Below the pieces are notes generated by a model. That model was not told the origin of the DNA. It was given only the letters and a program-made list of their open reading frames with translations, and did not search any database. A stretch of 6,172 nt of DNA from assembly GCA_003695725.1 (NCBI GenBank), contig RFHX01000050.1:1-6172 (forward strand), read 5' to 3'. Shown here in pieces: positions 1 to 6,033 of the stretch. Positions within the stretch are counted from its first letter, which is position 1. The number at the start of each line of letters is the position of its first letter. A program made the position numbers and the translations under genes. The DNA is from Candidatus Schekmanbacteria bacterium. GTDB taxonomy: Bacteria > Schekmanbacteria > GWA2-38-11 > J061.

Positions 1-78
1 ATAATATATTTATTGAGTTTCACAATTTTTAATCTCTATGTGACTTATGAAATTCTTGATTCGGAAAAATGGAGATGA
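1..78 (+). CDS. C-terminal end of an ABC-2 type transporter permease (partial, starts before the window)
   Basis: An open frame runs from the first base to a TGA at 76-78 and encodes the last 25 residues of a protein. It is a hydrophobic stretch (IIYLLSFTIFNLYVTYEIL) followed by a charged end, DSEKWR. A last transmembrane helix followed by a short tail ending in E-x-x-x-WR is typical of ABC-2 (GldF-type) permeases encoded directly before GldG-like genes. The stop overlaps the next gene in an ATGA junction at 75-78, which suggests translational coupling. The permease would form the membrane channel of the complex that includes the GldG-like protein. The call rests on a short tail and gene order, so the family is likely but not proven. 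Everything before position 1 is unseen. Confidence 0.65.
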   Translation: MIYLLSFTIFNLYVTYEILDSEKWR

Positions 79-1619
79 ATAATAAAAGGAATATACAAAA
101 CTTTCTTATAGCCCTTGGGATAATTATATCCACAGTATCATTTTTATGGGAATACTTTTTTCCTGTTGTAATTCTTTATCGCAATATTGCTTATGTTGTA
201 GGGCTTCTGATTTCCCTTTCAGGCGCCATAATGTTTGTTGTGCAGTTGAAGAGAAAGAGGCAGACTCTTCAAAAAATCGGCAAAGGGACAGTTTCTTTGT
301 TTTCTATAATAGTAACTGCCGTAATTCTTATAATAATCAATCTCTTGAGCTATGGAAATGGTATAAGAATTGACCTTACACGGACTGGAAAATATTCCCT
401 TTCAGAAGAGACATTGAAGGTTATATCTTCACTTCAGGAGGATGTAAAATTTATAGGTTTTTTTCAGGAAGGCTCGGAAGCTATTATCCCTTTTCGGGAC
501 TTAATGGATGAGTATAAATTTAGGTCAAAGAAGATAGATTATGAGATAGTTGACCCTGATAAAAATCCTGCCTTGGCAAAAAAATATGATGTGCGTGCAT
601 ATAATACTATTGTTGTAGATAATGGGAAAAATGTTAGGAAAATCAATTTGATATCAGAGTCGGCATTCACAAATGCACTGATTCAGGTTAAAACTACCAA
701 GCGAAAACTTATATGCTTTTTAACAGGACATGGTGAGAAAAACATTTTATCTTCAGACAGCGACAAGAACGGCTATTCACTGATAAAAAAAACTCTTGAG
801 GGGAAAGGATATGATGTAAAAAATTTAGATCTCTTTAATGAAAAATCAATTCCTGAGAACTGTTCCCTTATAATAATAGCAGGCCCTGTTAAAGATTTCG
901 TCCAAGAAGAGATTGACCAGTTGACAAAATATGTCGAATCAGGAGGGAGTTTGGCTTTACTGCTTGACCCCGGCTATTCAGGAAAATTAATTGACTTTGC
1001 AAGAAGTAAAAATATCATTTTTTCAGCAAATGTAGTTGCAAATCCTCCAACAGGAATTTTTGGGAATGACCCTCTTGTTACCATTATAAAAAATTATGGC
1101 AGACATCCTGCTGTTGCGGGATTTCAGGTTTATTCAGTTTTTCCTATTGCGCAGGCAATTGGTTATGATGAAAAAAGAGCTGCAAAAAGTAGAATTAAGG
1201 CTACCTTTGAAAGAATTTTCATAACAGATAGTAGAAGCTGGATTGAAAAAGATGGCAAAAGACCGTATCAATATAATCCACCAATTGACAAAGGAGGTCC
1301 GGTAGCGATTGGAGGTATATTTTCTGAGATAAAGACAGAAGATGAAAAAGCTGCAAATATTCTTGCTATAGGTGATTCGGATTTTATAAGTAATGCTTAT
1401 TTAGGTATTTCAGGTAATTCCGATGTTTTTGTGAATTGTATTAGATGGATTACTGACCAGGAGGATATGATTGTTATTCCCAGAAAACCCAGAGAATTTA
1501 GCTCTGTTAATATAACTCGCTCGGAAGGTAATATGCTTTTCATATCATCTGTAATTACTTTTCCGGGTATAATTTTGTTAGTAGGAGCATTTATCTTTCT
1601 AAAGAGAAGAAAATTATGA
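69..1619 (+). CDS. GldG-like ABC-type transport system auxiliary protein
   Basis: A 516-residue membrane protein of the GldG/ABC_transp_aux family, which works with an ABC-2 permease and an ATPase; the substrate is unknown outside gliding Bacteroidetes. Three helices lie near residues 10-28, 39-60 and 77-94, then a large extracytoplasmic domain, then a last helix near 488-511 with a basic KRRKL tail. Family landmarks: R100-x-DLT with SLS at 110-112, FLTGHGE at 217-223, the GGSLALLLDPG block at 292-302, and AIGDSDF-x-x-N at 433-442. The start is uncertain. ATG at 69 overlaps the upstream stop by 10 nt. ATG at 75 forms an ATGA junction and has GGAAAA (63-68) six bases before it, so 75 may be the true start. 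The 3' end overlaps the DUF4340 gene in another ATGA. No frameshift is seen. The family call is strong; a gliding role should not be inferred from the name. Confidence 0.88.
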   Translation: MEMNNKRNIQNFLIALGIIISTVSFLWEYFFPVVILYRNIAYVVGLLISLSGAIMFVVQLKRKRQTLQKIGKGTVSLFSIIVTAVILIIINLLSYGNGIRIDLTRTGKYSLSEETLKVISSLQEDVKFIGFFQEGSEAIIPFRDLMDEYKFRSKKIDYEIVDPDKNPALAKKYDVRAYNTIVVDNGKNVRKINLISESAFTNALIQVKTTKRKLICFLTGHGEKNILSSDSDKNGYSLIKKTLEGKGYDVKNLDLFNEKSIPENCSLIIIAGPVKDFVQEEIDQLTKYVESGGSLALLLDPGYSGKLIDFARSKNIIFSANVVANPPTGIFGNDPLVTIIKNYGRHPAVAGFQVYSVFPIAQAIGYDEKRAAKSRIKATFERIFITDSRSWIEKDGKRPYQYNPPIDKGGPVAIGGIFSEIKTEDEKAANILAIGDSDFISNAYLGISGNSDVFVNCIRWITDQEDMIVIPRKPREFSSVNITRSEGNMLFISSVITFPGIILLVGAFIFLKRRKL

Positions 1620-3019
1620 GTAAACTTTCAAAAGCTGTTTTATTATTGGTAATTCTATGCATTCTATCAGTAGTCTATTATTATGACACTATAAAGAAGA
1701 AATTGATTGAGAGAGAAAGAGAGGAGTCTGAATATGTATTTAACTTTAATCCGGAAAAAGTTACAGCTCTTGAATTGAACAATAACGGTAAGATTACATA
1801 TGTAAAAAAGGATAAAAATGGCATTTGGCAAATGGTCAAACCCTATGAAGATTCGGGTGATAGTGAAGTCATAGAAAGAATGCTTAAAAGAATTAGAGAG
1901 ATCAAAAGTTTCAAGGAAATATCTCCTGCAACTGATGACCTATCACCTTACGGACTTGATAATCCAACAGCATCTTTTAAAATCTATGAAAATGGAAGTG
2001 ATGAGCCCACTATTTCAGCACGGATTGGCTTGGATAGTATAGTTACTAGCGCTGTTTATGTAAAAATTGAAGATGACCCGGTAATTCACTATGTAACAAA
2101 TAGATTGAAGACTGCTGTCAAAAGGCGCCCCTATGAGCTTAGAAATAAAAAATTGATAACCATACCTCCAAGGGACATAAATGAGATTGAAATACATAGA
2201 AACTCGAAGAAGTTTGTCCTGAAAAAAACGCAATCAGGATGGAGAATGACCTATCCTCATCAAGGGCTCTCTACAGAAGCAATAGCTTTGCATAATATCA
2301 GTTTGGTAAATTCAATAGTTATAAAGAGGTTTGTAAGAGATGTGATAGATGAAGAAGATTTAAAGAAATGTGGACTTTTGCATCCTCTTTTCGTCTTTAA
2401 AGCTGTTGGGGCCAAGAACAAAGTCTATGAAATAAAATTAGGGAAAATAACGGGCGATAGAGGAATGTATTTGATTTCTAATATGCGAGATGGAATCTAC
2501 TATTGTGAACGGGATATTTTAGATCAGCTGCCTGATGAAGAAATTGATTTGCGCCAAAGAAGAATTTTTCCTGTTTATATTCATGATATGGCAAAGGCAG
2601 TATTGAAAAATAAAAGAGGTGAAATTACTTTTGCAACAGATGAAAAAAGATTGTGGTGGGGATATGTAAATGGTAAAAAATATCCTTTGAATCCTTTCAA
2701 TGTACAGCGGCTTTTTGCTGTTGCGACAGGTGTGAATGCAGAAAAATTTGTAAATGATCCTGCTCCAGACCTTTCAAAATATGGACTCAATCCTCCTCAG
2801 GGGTCATTTACAGCCTATGACAGAGATGGGAATAAATTAGGTAGCTTCCTTATTGGAAAACTCAATAAAGCAGGCATTAAAGCATATTGTATGAATGAGG
2901 AATATAAGGAAATTGCAATAATAGATATGGTTTTTGTTAGAGACTGGCTTGGAAGAGAGCCAGATTTTTTTATATCGAAAACTGAAAATGGAGAAAAAAA
3001 TGAACGACAAAAAAAATGA
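1616..3019 (+). CDS. DUF4340 domain-containing membrane-anchored protein
   Basis: A 467-residue protein with one N-terminal helix (about residues 6-23) followed by charged residues, so most of it should be extracytoplasmic and anchored in the inner membrane. The rest reads as three related DUF4340-type modules. Each has a tryptophan-centred strand (W71, W209, W347-W348) followed by a GL-x-x-P element: YGLDNPTASF at 112-121, CGLLHPLFVF at 252-261 and YGLNPPQGSF at 389-398. DUF4340 proteins are commonly encoded right after GldG-like proteins and are thought to be part of the same ABC-type envelope complex; their biochemical role is unknown. Its ATG overlaps the stop of the GldG-like gene (ATGA, 1616-1619), with a weak purine-rich AAAGAGAAG at 1601-1609 as ribosome binding site. 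The last 20 nt overlap the DUF1844 gene. The C-terminus is lysine-rich, ending in an A8 run before the stop. Confidence 0.85.
   Translation: MSKLSKAVLLLVILCILSVVYYYDTIKKKLIEREREESEYVFNFNPEKVTALELNNNGKITYVKKDKNGIWQMVKPYEDSGDSEVIERMLKRIREIKSFKEISPATDDLSPYGLDNPTASFKIYENGSDEPTISARIGLDSIVTSAVYVKIEDDPVIHYVTNRLKTAVKRRPYELRNKKLITIPPRDINEIEIHRNSKKFVLKKTQSGWRMTYPHQGLSTEAIALHNISLVNSIVIKRFVRDVIDEEDLKKCGLLHPLFVFKAVGAKNKVYEIKLGKITGDRGMYLISNMRDGIYYCERDILDQLPDEEIDLRQRRIFPVYIHDMAKAVLKNKRGEITFATDEKRLWWGYVNGKKYPLNPFNVQRLFAVATGVNAEKFVNDPAPDLSKYGLNPPQGSFTAYDRDGNKLGSFLIGKLNKAGIKAYCMNEEYKEIAIIDMVFVRDWLGREPDFFISKTENGEKNERQKK
2990..2993 (+). promoter_or_regulatory. Ribosome binding site deciding the DUF1844 start
   Basis: GGAG lies six bases before the ATG at 3000, inside the end of the DUF4340 gene. 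The same frame is open further upstream, with ATGs at 2934 and 2988. Only the 3000 start has a well-placed Shine-Dalgarno sequence, and the protein upstream of it is just the shifted reading of the DUF4340 tail. Confidence 0.7.
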
Positions 3020-3422
3020 AAAGGGACCATCTTTTGTATTTAGGGATAAAAGGTCATTTTTAAAAGCTGACGATGAATTGAAAAAGGATGAAGAAAAAAA
3101 GAGCAAAGTTTCTGAGGAAGAAAGAAGGAGATTTGAGAGCGCAACTGCTGAAGGAAATATTCCGGAAGTAAATTTTTCAATGCATGTAATAACGCTTTAT
3201 CAACAAGCCTGCTTTTATCTTGGAATAAAGATGCCGCATCCTGATGCACCCGAACCGCAAGTCAATCTTCAAGTTGCTGATATAAATATAAAAACACTAA
3301 ATATGTTGAAAGAGAAGACGGCTAACAACCTTACAAAGGAAGAGGAAGACCTCCTCAATGAAGCTATTTATGACCTCAAAATGAAGTATGTTGCAAAAGC
3401 AAAAGAACTTTCTTCTTCTTAA
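3000..3422 (+). CDS. DUF1844 domain-containing small cytoplasmic protein
   Basis: A 140-residue soluble protein without signal peptide or membrane helix. Residues 1-50 are highly charged, rich in K, E and D, and probably disordered or helical. Residues 57-133 match DUF1844: VNFSMHVITLYQQACFYLG, then PDAPEPQVNLQVADINIKTL with the conserved proline/aspartate stretch, then MLKEKTANNLTKEEEDLL and a final DLKMKYV helix. No molecular function is established for the family. The start is placed at 3000 because of the GGAG six bases upstream; a start at 2934 would add 22 residues of out-of-frame DUF4340 sequence. It overlaps the DUF4340 gene by 20 nt and precedes plsC by 18 nt, so co-transcription and possibly translational coupling are likely. 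DUF1844 proteins are common in Deltaproteobacteria and related phyla, which supports the lineage guess. Confidence 0.85.
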   Translation: MNDKKNEKGPSFVFRDKRSFLKADDELKKDEEKKSKVSEEERRRFESATAEGNIPEVNFSMHVITLYQQACFYLGIKMPHPDAPEPQVNLQVADINIKTLNMLKEKTANNLTKEEEDLLNEAIYDLKMKYVAKAKELSSS

Positions 3423-3440
3423 TTTCCTGACAAAACATCG

Positions 3441-4097
3441 ATGAGTAAAATTAAATTTTACTTGAATTACTGGCTTGTTTATTTCCCAATGACCGTCATT
3501 ACTTTTTTTTGCTTCCATATACTTAATCGGGTAAAAGTGTTTGGTAAGACAAATGTTCCAAAAAAAGGCGGATTGTTGATAATGGCAAATCATATTTCTG
3601 CTTTGGATTCTTGGTTGGTTGGTCATATTTTCTTCCCAAGAAGAATTTTTTTCCCTGCAAAAGCAGAACTTTTCAAGGGCGCAGTTGCCAGAGTTTTCTT
3701 TAACCTAATGGGCGCTTTTCCTGTTGTGAGAGGAAGATATAATGAACGAGTTATGAGAAGGATAGCTGAAATTTCTCAAAAAGGAACAATTTTAATGCAT
3801 CCTGAAGGAACTCGTTCACCTGATGGAAGGGTTGGTAAAGGAATGCGCGGAATAGGGAAAATAATATATGAATCAAAAGTGCCTGTCCTTCCAGTTTATC
3901 ACATAGGTATTCAGCATTTCCTTCCAAAAGGTGCTATTTTCCCCCGTTTTTTTAAGAAGATGGAGATAATTATCGGTAAGCCTATGAATTTTGAAGAAGA
4001 GAGAAAGAAAGAAGCTTCGAAAGAACTCTATGCCGAGATTTCAAATAAACTAATGGACAATATCCGCCAACTGGCAGAAAATAGGGGAGCATTATAA
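3441..4097 (+). CDS. plsC: 1-acyl-sn-glycerol-3-phosphate acyltransferase (PlsC family)
   Basis: A 218-residue acyltransferase predicted to move an acyl chain to lysophosphatidic acid, giving phosphatidic acid for membrane phospholipids, at the inner membrane. An N-terminal hydrophobic segment (about 8-28) is the likely membrane association. The four PlsC blocks are present: NHISALD with catalytic H51 and D56 (HX4D), FPAKAELFKG at 71-80, GAFPVVRG at 91-98 followed by PEGTRS at 121-126 (E122, G123, T124, R125), and VPVLPVYHIG at 147-156. The length is slightly below the usual 230-250 residues, but no motif is missing. The start has no clear Shine-Dalgarno sequence; it is the first start codon after the upstream in-frame stop at 3420. 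It ends in tandem TAA TAA codons at 4095-4100. Related LPLAT enzymes share these motifs, so substrate specificity is inferred. Probably the last gene of the plus-strand operon. Confidence 0.87.
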   Translation: MSKIKFYLNYWLVYFPMTVITFFCFHILNRVKVFGKTNVPKKGGLLIMANHISALDSWLVGHIFFPRRIFFPAKAELFKGAVARVFFNLMGAFPVVRGRYNERVMRRIAEISQKGTILMHPEGTRSPDGRVGKGMRGIGKIIYESKVPVLPVYHIGIQHFLPKGAIFPRFFKKMEIIIGKPMNFEEERKKEASKELYAEISNKLMDNIRQLAENRGAL

Positions 4098-4106
4098 TAA
4101 ACTCTT

Positions 4107-4316
4107 TTAATTATCTGTTTCTTTTTTTGATTCTATTTTCGATCCGGCAACTTTTACTATCAGCCAACCTGTAAAAAACCAAAAAACTCCAATGATAAGA
4201 GCAGTCATTGGCTCTGCTACAGATCCGCTTTTACCGAATAAAAGCAGGGCAATTGCAGTGAATATAATTCCAAAGAATTCAAAAGCCCTGCCAATTGAAT
4301 AGAAGATCTTTGCCAT
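4107..4316 (-). CDS. Small two-helix integral membrane protein, unknown function
   Basis: A 69-residue protein with two predicted membrane helices, about residues 12-27 (FEFFGIIFTAIALLLF) and 38-56 (around TALIIGVFWFFTGWLIVKV). A short loop with Gly, Ser and Glu joins them, and a hydrophilic, charged C-tail (SKIESKKETDN) follows. I do not recognise a family. The ATG at 4316-4314 has no visible Shine-Dalgarno sequence. The frame is the same as that of the repeat protein upstream, with only its TAA (4352-4350) and 11 sense codons between them. It could therefore be translated by coupling or re-initiation; rare stop read-through is a more speculative option. It converges with plsC, leaving only 9 nt between the two stops. 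A real small membrane protein is favoured by the clean helix-loop-helix-charged-tail pattern, but no homolog is known to me. Confidence 0.6.
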   Translation of the reverse strand: MAKIFYSIGRAFEFFGIIFTAIALLLFGKSGSVAEPMTALIIGVFWFFTGWLIVKVAGSKIESKKETDN

Positions 4317-4336
4317 TACTATAGGTGATAATAATT

Positions 4337-4380
4337 GGTGTGCCGGCTTTTAGTAATAAGATGTGACATCAGGTGTGCCG
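4337..4380. repeat. Short direct repeat around the 3' end of the repeat-protein gene
   Basis: GGTGTGCCG occurs at 4337-4345 and again at 4372-4380, 35 bp apart. The right copy is coding (Gly-Thr-Pro in the last calcium loop on the minus strand); the left copy is just past the stop codon. The spacing is not a multiple of three, so the copies are in different frames. It may be a trace of a small local duplication. Confidence 0.4.
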
Positions 4381-5315
4381 TCACCGTTGCTGTCTTTTTC
4401 CATCTTTACTATTTTATCGTTTTCTACATATTGCCAAAGGTCTATATTTCCGTCTTTATCTTCATCGATAAGGATTCGCGTTAGCTTCCCATTCTGAAAT
4501 TCTTGCCATGTATCAATCTTGCCATCAAAGTCTTTATCTATTTCCTTCTTGACAAGTTCGCCGTTTCTAAAAAATTCATAGAGATTTTTAACTCCATTTT
4601 TCTTTTCAGAAATGATTCTCTTCGCTATTTTGCCGTTGGAGTAATATTCCCAGATATCTATACGACCATCAAAATTTATATCCGCATTTTTAGAAACAAG
4701 GTTTCCGTCTTTGTAAGAAAAGAATATATCGAACTTTCCATCCTTGTTTTTGTCAATTTCAAGCTTTTCTACTTTGTTGTCAGTCCCATAGGTTTCTTTT
4801 TTGTCTATGGTACCATTTTCATCAGTATCATAATCAATCGATGTTATTTTTTTGTTTGCATAGTATCTGAAGGTGTCCATCTTCCCGTTCCCATTGCTGT
4901 CAACTTCATCGCTTGTAACTTCATTGTTGCCTGTTACATGTTGGATAAGATCAATTTTTCCATCTTTATTCGTATCGGCTTCTACCCTTTCAGGTTTCCC
5001 ATTTTTAAGATGGTATGTAATATCTGGTTTCCCATCTTTGTTTGTATCTACTTCAACTTTGTAAATCTCTTTTTCATTTTTCAGATATTTCCAAATGTCA
5101 GGCTTCCCGTCGAGATTTTTATCCTGAGAAAACATAACTCTCTTGCCATATTCATAGTAATCCCACATATCAGTCTTACCATCTTTATTCAAATCAGCTT
5201 TTCTGATTTCTTTTGGTTTAGGTTTAGTAGCGGCATCTGCTGGAATAATAGACGGTAAAAACAAAACCAAAGATAAAGCTATCAGACTTGCAAAAAATCT
5301 TTTTCTCTTTTCCAA
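4350..5315 (-). CDS. Secreted protein of 12 tandem ~24-residue calcium-loop-like repeats (DxNxDGxxD)
   Basis: A 321-residue exported protein starting at TTG 5315. Residues 1-28 are a clear signal peptide: KRKR, a hydrophobic core, then P-A-D-A before the likely cleavage. The rest is tandem repeats. Nonapeptides of the form D-x-N/D-x-D/N-G-x-x-D begin at residues 41, 65, 90, 114, 139, 163, 188, 212, 260, 284 and 308. A degenerate copy begins at 236 (SEKKNGVKN, acidic ligands lost). The period is 24-25 residues. Between loops is a short aromatic/NGK unit such as IWEYYSNGKIAKR, which looks like a beta-hairpin. The DxDxDG loop is the calcium-binding type of EF-hands, dockerins and thrombospondin type 3 repeats, so calcium binding is likely but unproven; the NGK hairpins recall MORN/YwqK-like repeats. 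There is no anchor, so it is periplasmic or extracellular. A GTG start at 5384 is rejected (see the promoter entry). Confidence 0.8.
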   Translation of the reverse strand: MEKRKRFFASLIALSLVLFLPSIIPADAATKPKPKEIRKADLNKDGKTDMWDYYEYGKRVMFSQDKNLDGKPDIWKYLKNEKEIYKVEVDTNKDGKPDITYHLKNGKPERVEADTNKDGKIDLIQHVTGNNEVTSDEVDSNGNGKMDTFRYYANKKITSIDYDTDENGTIDKKETYGTDNKVEKLEIDKNKDGKFDIFFSYKDGNLVSKNADINFDGRIDIWEYYSNGKIAKRIISEKKNGVKNLYEFFRNGELVKKEIDKDFDGKIDTWQEFQNGKLTRILIDEDKDGNIDLWQYVENDKIVKMEKDSNGDGTPDVTSYY

Positions 5316-5322
5316 TTTTAAA

Positions 5323-5327
5323 CCCTC
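5323..5327 (-). promoter_or_regulatory. Shine-Dalgarno sequence for the TTG start of the repeat protein
   Basis: GAGGG on the minus strand, seven bases before the TTG at 5315-5313. It is one of the best ribosome binding sites in the window. Translation from this TTG begins directly with Met-Glu-Lys-Arg-Lys-Arg and a hydrophobic core, a normal signal peptide. Confidence 0.7.
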
Positions 5328-5369
5328 TTTTTTAAGTGTTGCTATCCAACCGGACTCAAATGTCCCGAT

Positions 5370-5398
5370 ATTTAACCAATCCACATCTTTAATGTCAA
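5370..5398 (-). promoter_or_regulatory. Sigma70-type promoter of the repeat-protein gene
   Basis: On the minus strand a perfect -35 box TTGACA (5398-5393) is followed by 17 nt and then TTAAAT (5375-5370), a 4/6 match to the -10 consensus. Transcription would start near 5363, giving a leader of about 48 nt before the TTG at 5315. The alternative GTG start at 5384 falls between the two boxes and so would not be on this transcript. The small membrane protein at 4316-4107 is probably transcribed from here too. Confidence 0.6.
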
Positions 5399-5418
5399 GT
5401 GTTAAATCACGATAAATG

Positions 5419-5437
5419 TTTACAAATTCTTTACAAA
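5419..5437. promoter_or_regulatory. Pair of TTTACAAA octamers, possible regulator site
   Basis: TTTACAAA occurs at 5419-5426 and 5430-5437 (plus-strand reading), 11 bp apart, so on the same DNA face. They lie about 20 bp upstream of the -35 box of the repeat-protein promoter, a position usual for an activator. In such AT-rich DNA this may be chance. Confidence 0.25.
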
Positions 5438-5451
5438 AATTTCAAATTTTT
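5435..5451. terminator. A/T-only inverted repeat downstream of the 5470-6009 gene, weak terminator candidate
   Basis: AAAAATTT and AAATTTTT form a perfect 8-bp inverted repeat around one base, about 20 bp past the stop of the minus-strand gene ending at 5470. It can fold as a 6-bp stem with a 5-nt loop, but it has no G-C pairs, so termination would be weak. It may instead be intrinsically bent DNA upstream of the next promoter. Confidence 0.25.
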
Positions 5452-5469
5452 TTTAAATTTTTTAATGCT

Positions 5470-6009
5470 CTAAAATGGGATGAATAGCTTGTACTTTTTT
5501 TTGCCGCTTCTATAGGGCACTTTCAATATGTTTTTTCTTTCTTCTTTCGGGTAGTGTGATTCATTTGAAATATCATCAAACTTATCGATATTCCATCCTC
5601 TTTCAATTTTTTCAACTTCTATAATAATATTGTCAATATTTTTAATTATTCCATAAATTGTTACTTTTTCATCTTTGATCAAATTTTTTAAAAGGTCTTT
5701 TTTTTTATTTTGCCTATTGACGACATATAATGCCTTTTCGAATAATTTTCCTTGGAAGAAGATATATTTTTCCTGCATGTAGCCTTTTGCCTCTGCTTCA
5801 ATTACTCGATCAGTGAGAATTGTGCTGAAAATTTCATGGAATCTTATAGGAATGCCCTTCACTTTTCTATATTCCTTGATTAAATCATTTGGCTTTAATG
5901 AGAGATAAGAGGAATAATTGGAATCTTCTGCTTCAATTTTAAAAGGTATCAATAAAAAAATTGAGATAATGATTACAAATATATATGTCTTTTCCCCTAT
6001 TCTTGTCAT
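5470..6009 (-). CDS. Secreted protein of unknown function, possibly OB-fold-like
   Basis: A 179-residue protein with an N-terminal signal peptide: basic residues at 3 and 7, a hydrophobic core at 9-23 and likely cleavage after IEA (25-27). The mature part is lysine-rich and has no cysteines, so it is neither a lipoprotein nor disulfide-bonded. Residues 50-64 (VKGIPIRFHEIFSTI), 81-98 and 115-137 (KVTIYGIIKNIDNIII, then EVEKIE) alternate in strand-like fashion. A G-x-P-I/V-x-F element at the start and V-x-I-Y-G-x-I near the end resemble small periplasmic OB-fold proteins; this is a weak analogy. The C-terminal 40 residues are basic and probably flexible. The ATG at 6009 has only AAAGA as a possible ribosome binding site and no other start fits the signal peptide. 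It ends 154 nt before the repeat-protein start. A shared export route is plausible, but nothing shows a shared function. Confidence 0.65.
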   Translation of the reverse strand: MTRIGEKTYIFVIIISIFLLIPFKIEAEDSNYSSYLSLKPNDLIKEYRKVKGIPIRFHEIFSTILTDRVIEAEAKGYMQEKYIFFQGKLFEKALYVVNRQNKKKDLLKNLIKDEKVTIYGIIKNIDNIIIEVEKIERGWNIDKFDDISNESHYPKEERKNILKVPYRSGKKKYKLFIPF

Positions 6010-6033
6010 AATCTTTATAATCGTCTAATTTTT

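Noticed and set aside
2934-2999. Earlier starts (ATG 2934 or 2988) for the DUF1844 gene
   Set aside because: Neither has a good ribosome binding site. The added residues are just the DUF4340 gene read in another frame, while ATG 3000 has GGAG at the right distance.
3297-3626. A minus-strand frame of 109 codons across the DUF1844/plsC junction
   Set aside because: It lies opposite two well-supported genes, has no recognisable domain and no initiation signals.
4098-4106. A bidirectional terminator between the convergent genes
   Set aside because: Only 9 nt separate the stops and I see no G-C stem with a T run there or just inside either gene.
4503-5258. A 251-codon plus-strand reading frame opposite the repeat protein
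   Set aside because: It is the complement of a strongly biased, repetitive gene: its protein is a periodic mirror rich in Phe and Ile with no domain. The minus-strand frame has a signal peptide, ribosome binding site, promoter and conserved motifs.
4350-5260. A CRISPR-like array or DNA satellite suggested by the regular repeats
   Set aside because: The repeats are conserved as protein, not as DNA. Period, frame and codon-level divergence fit a coding repeat.
4350-5315. Reading the repeat protein as a cellulosome dockerin or a true EF-hand protein
   Set aside because: Dockerins have two loops of 22-24 residues with flanking helices and lie at the end of an enzyme; EF-hands have helix-loop-helix pairs. 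Here the linkers are short, aromatic and hairpin-like, and the whole protein is repeats.
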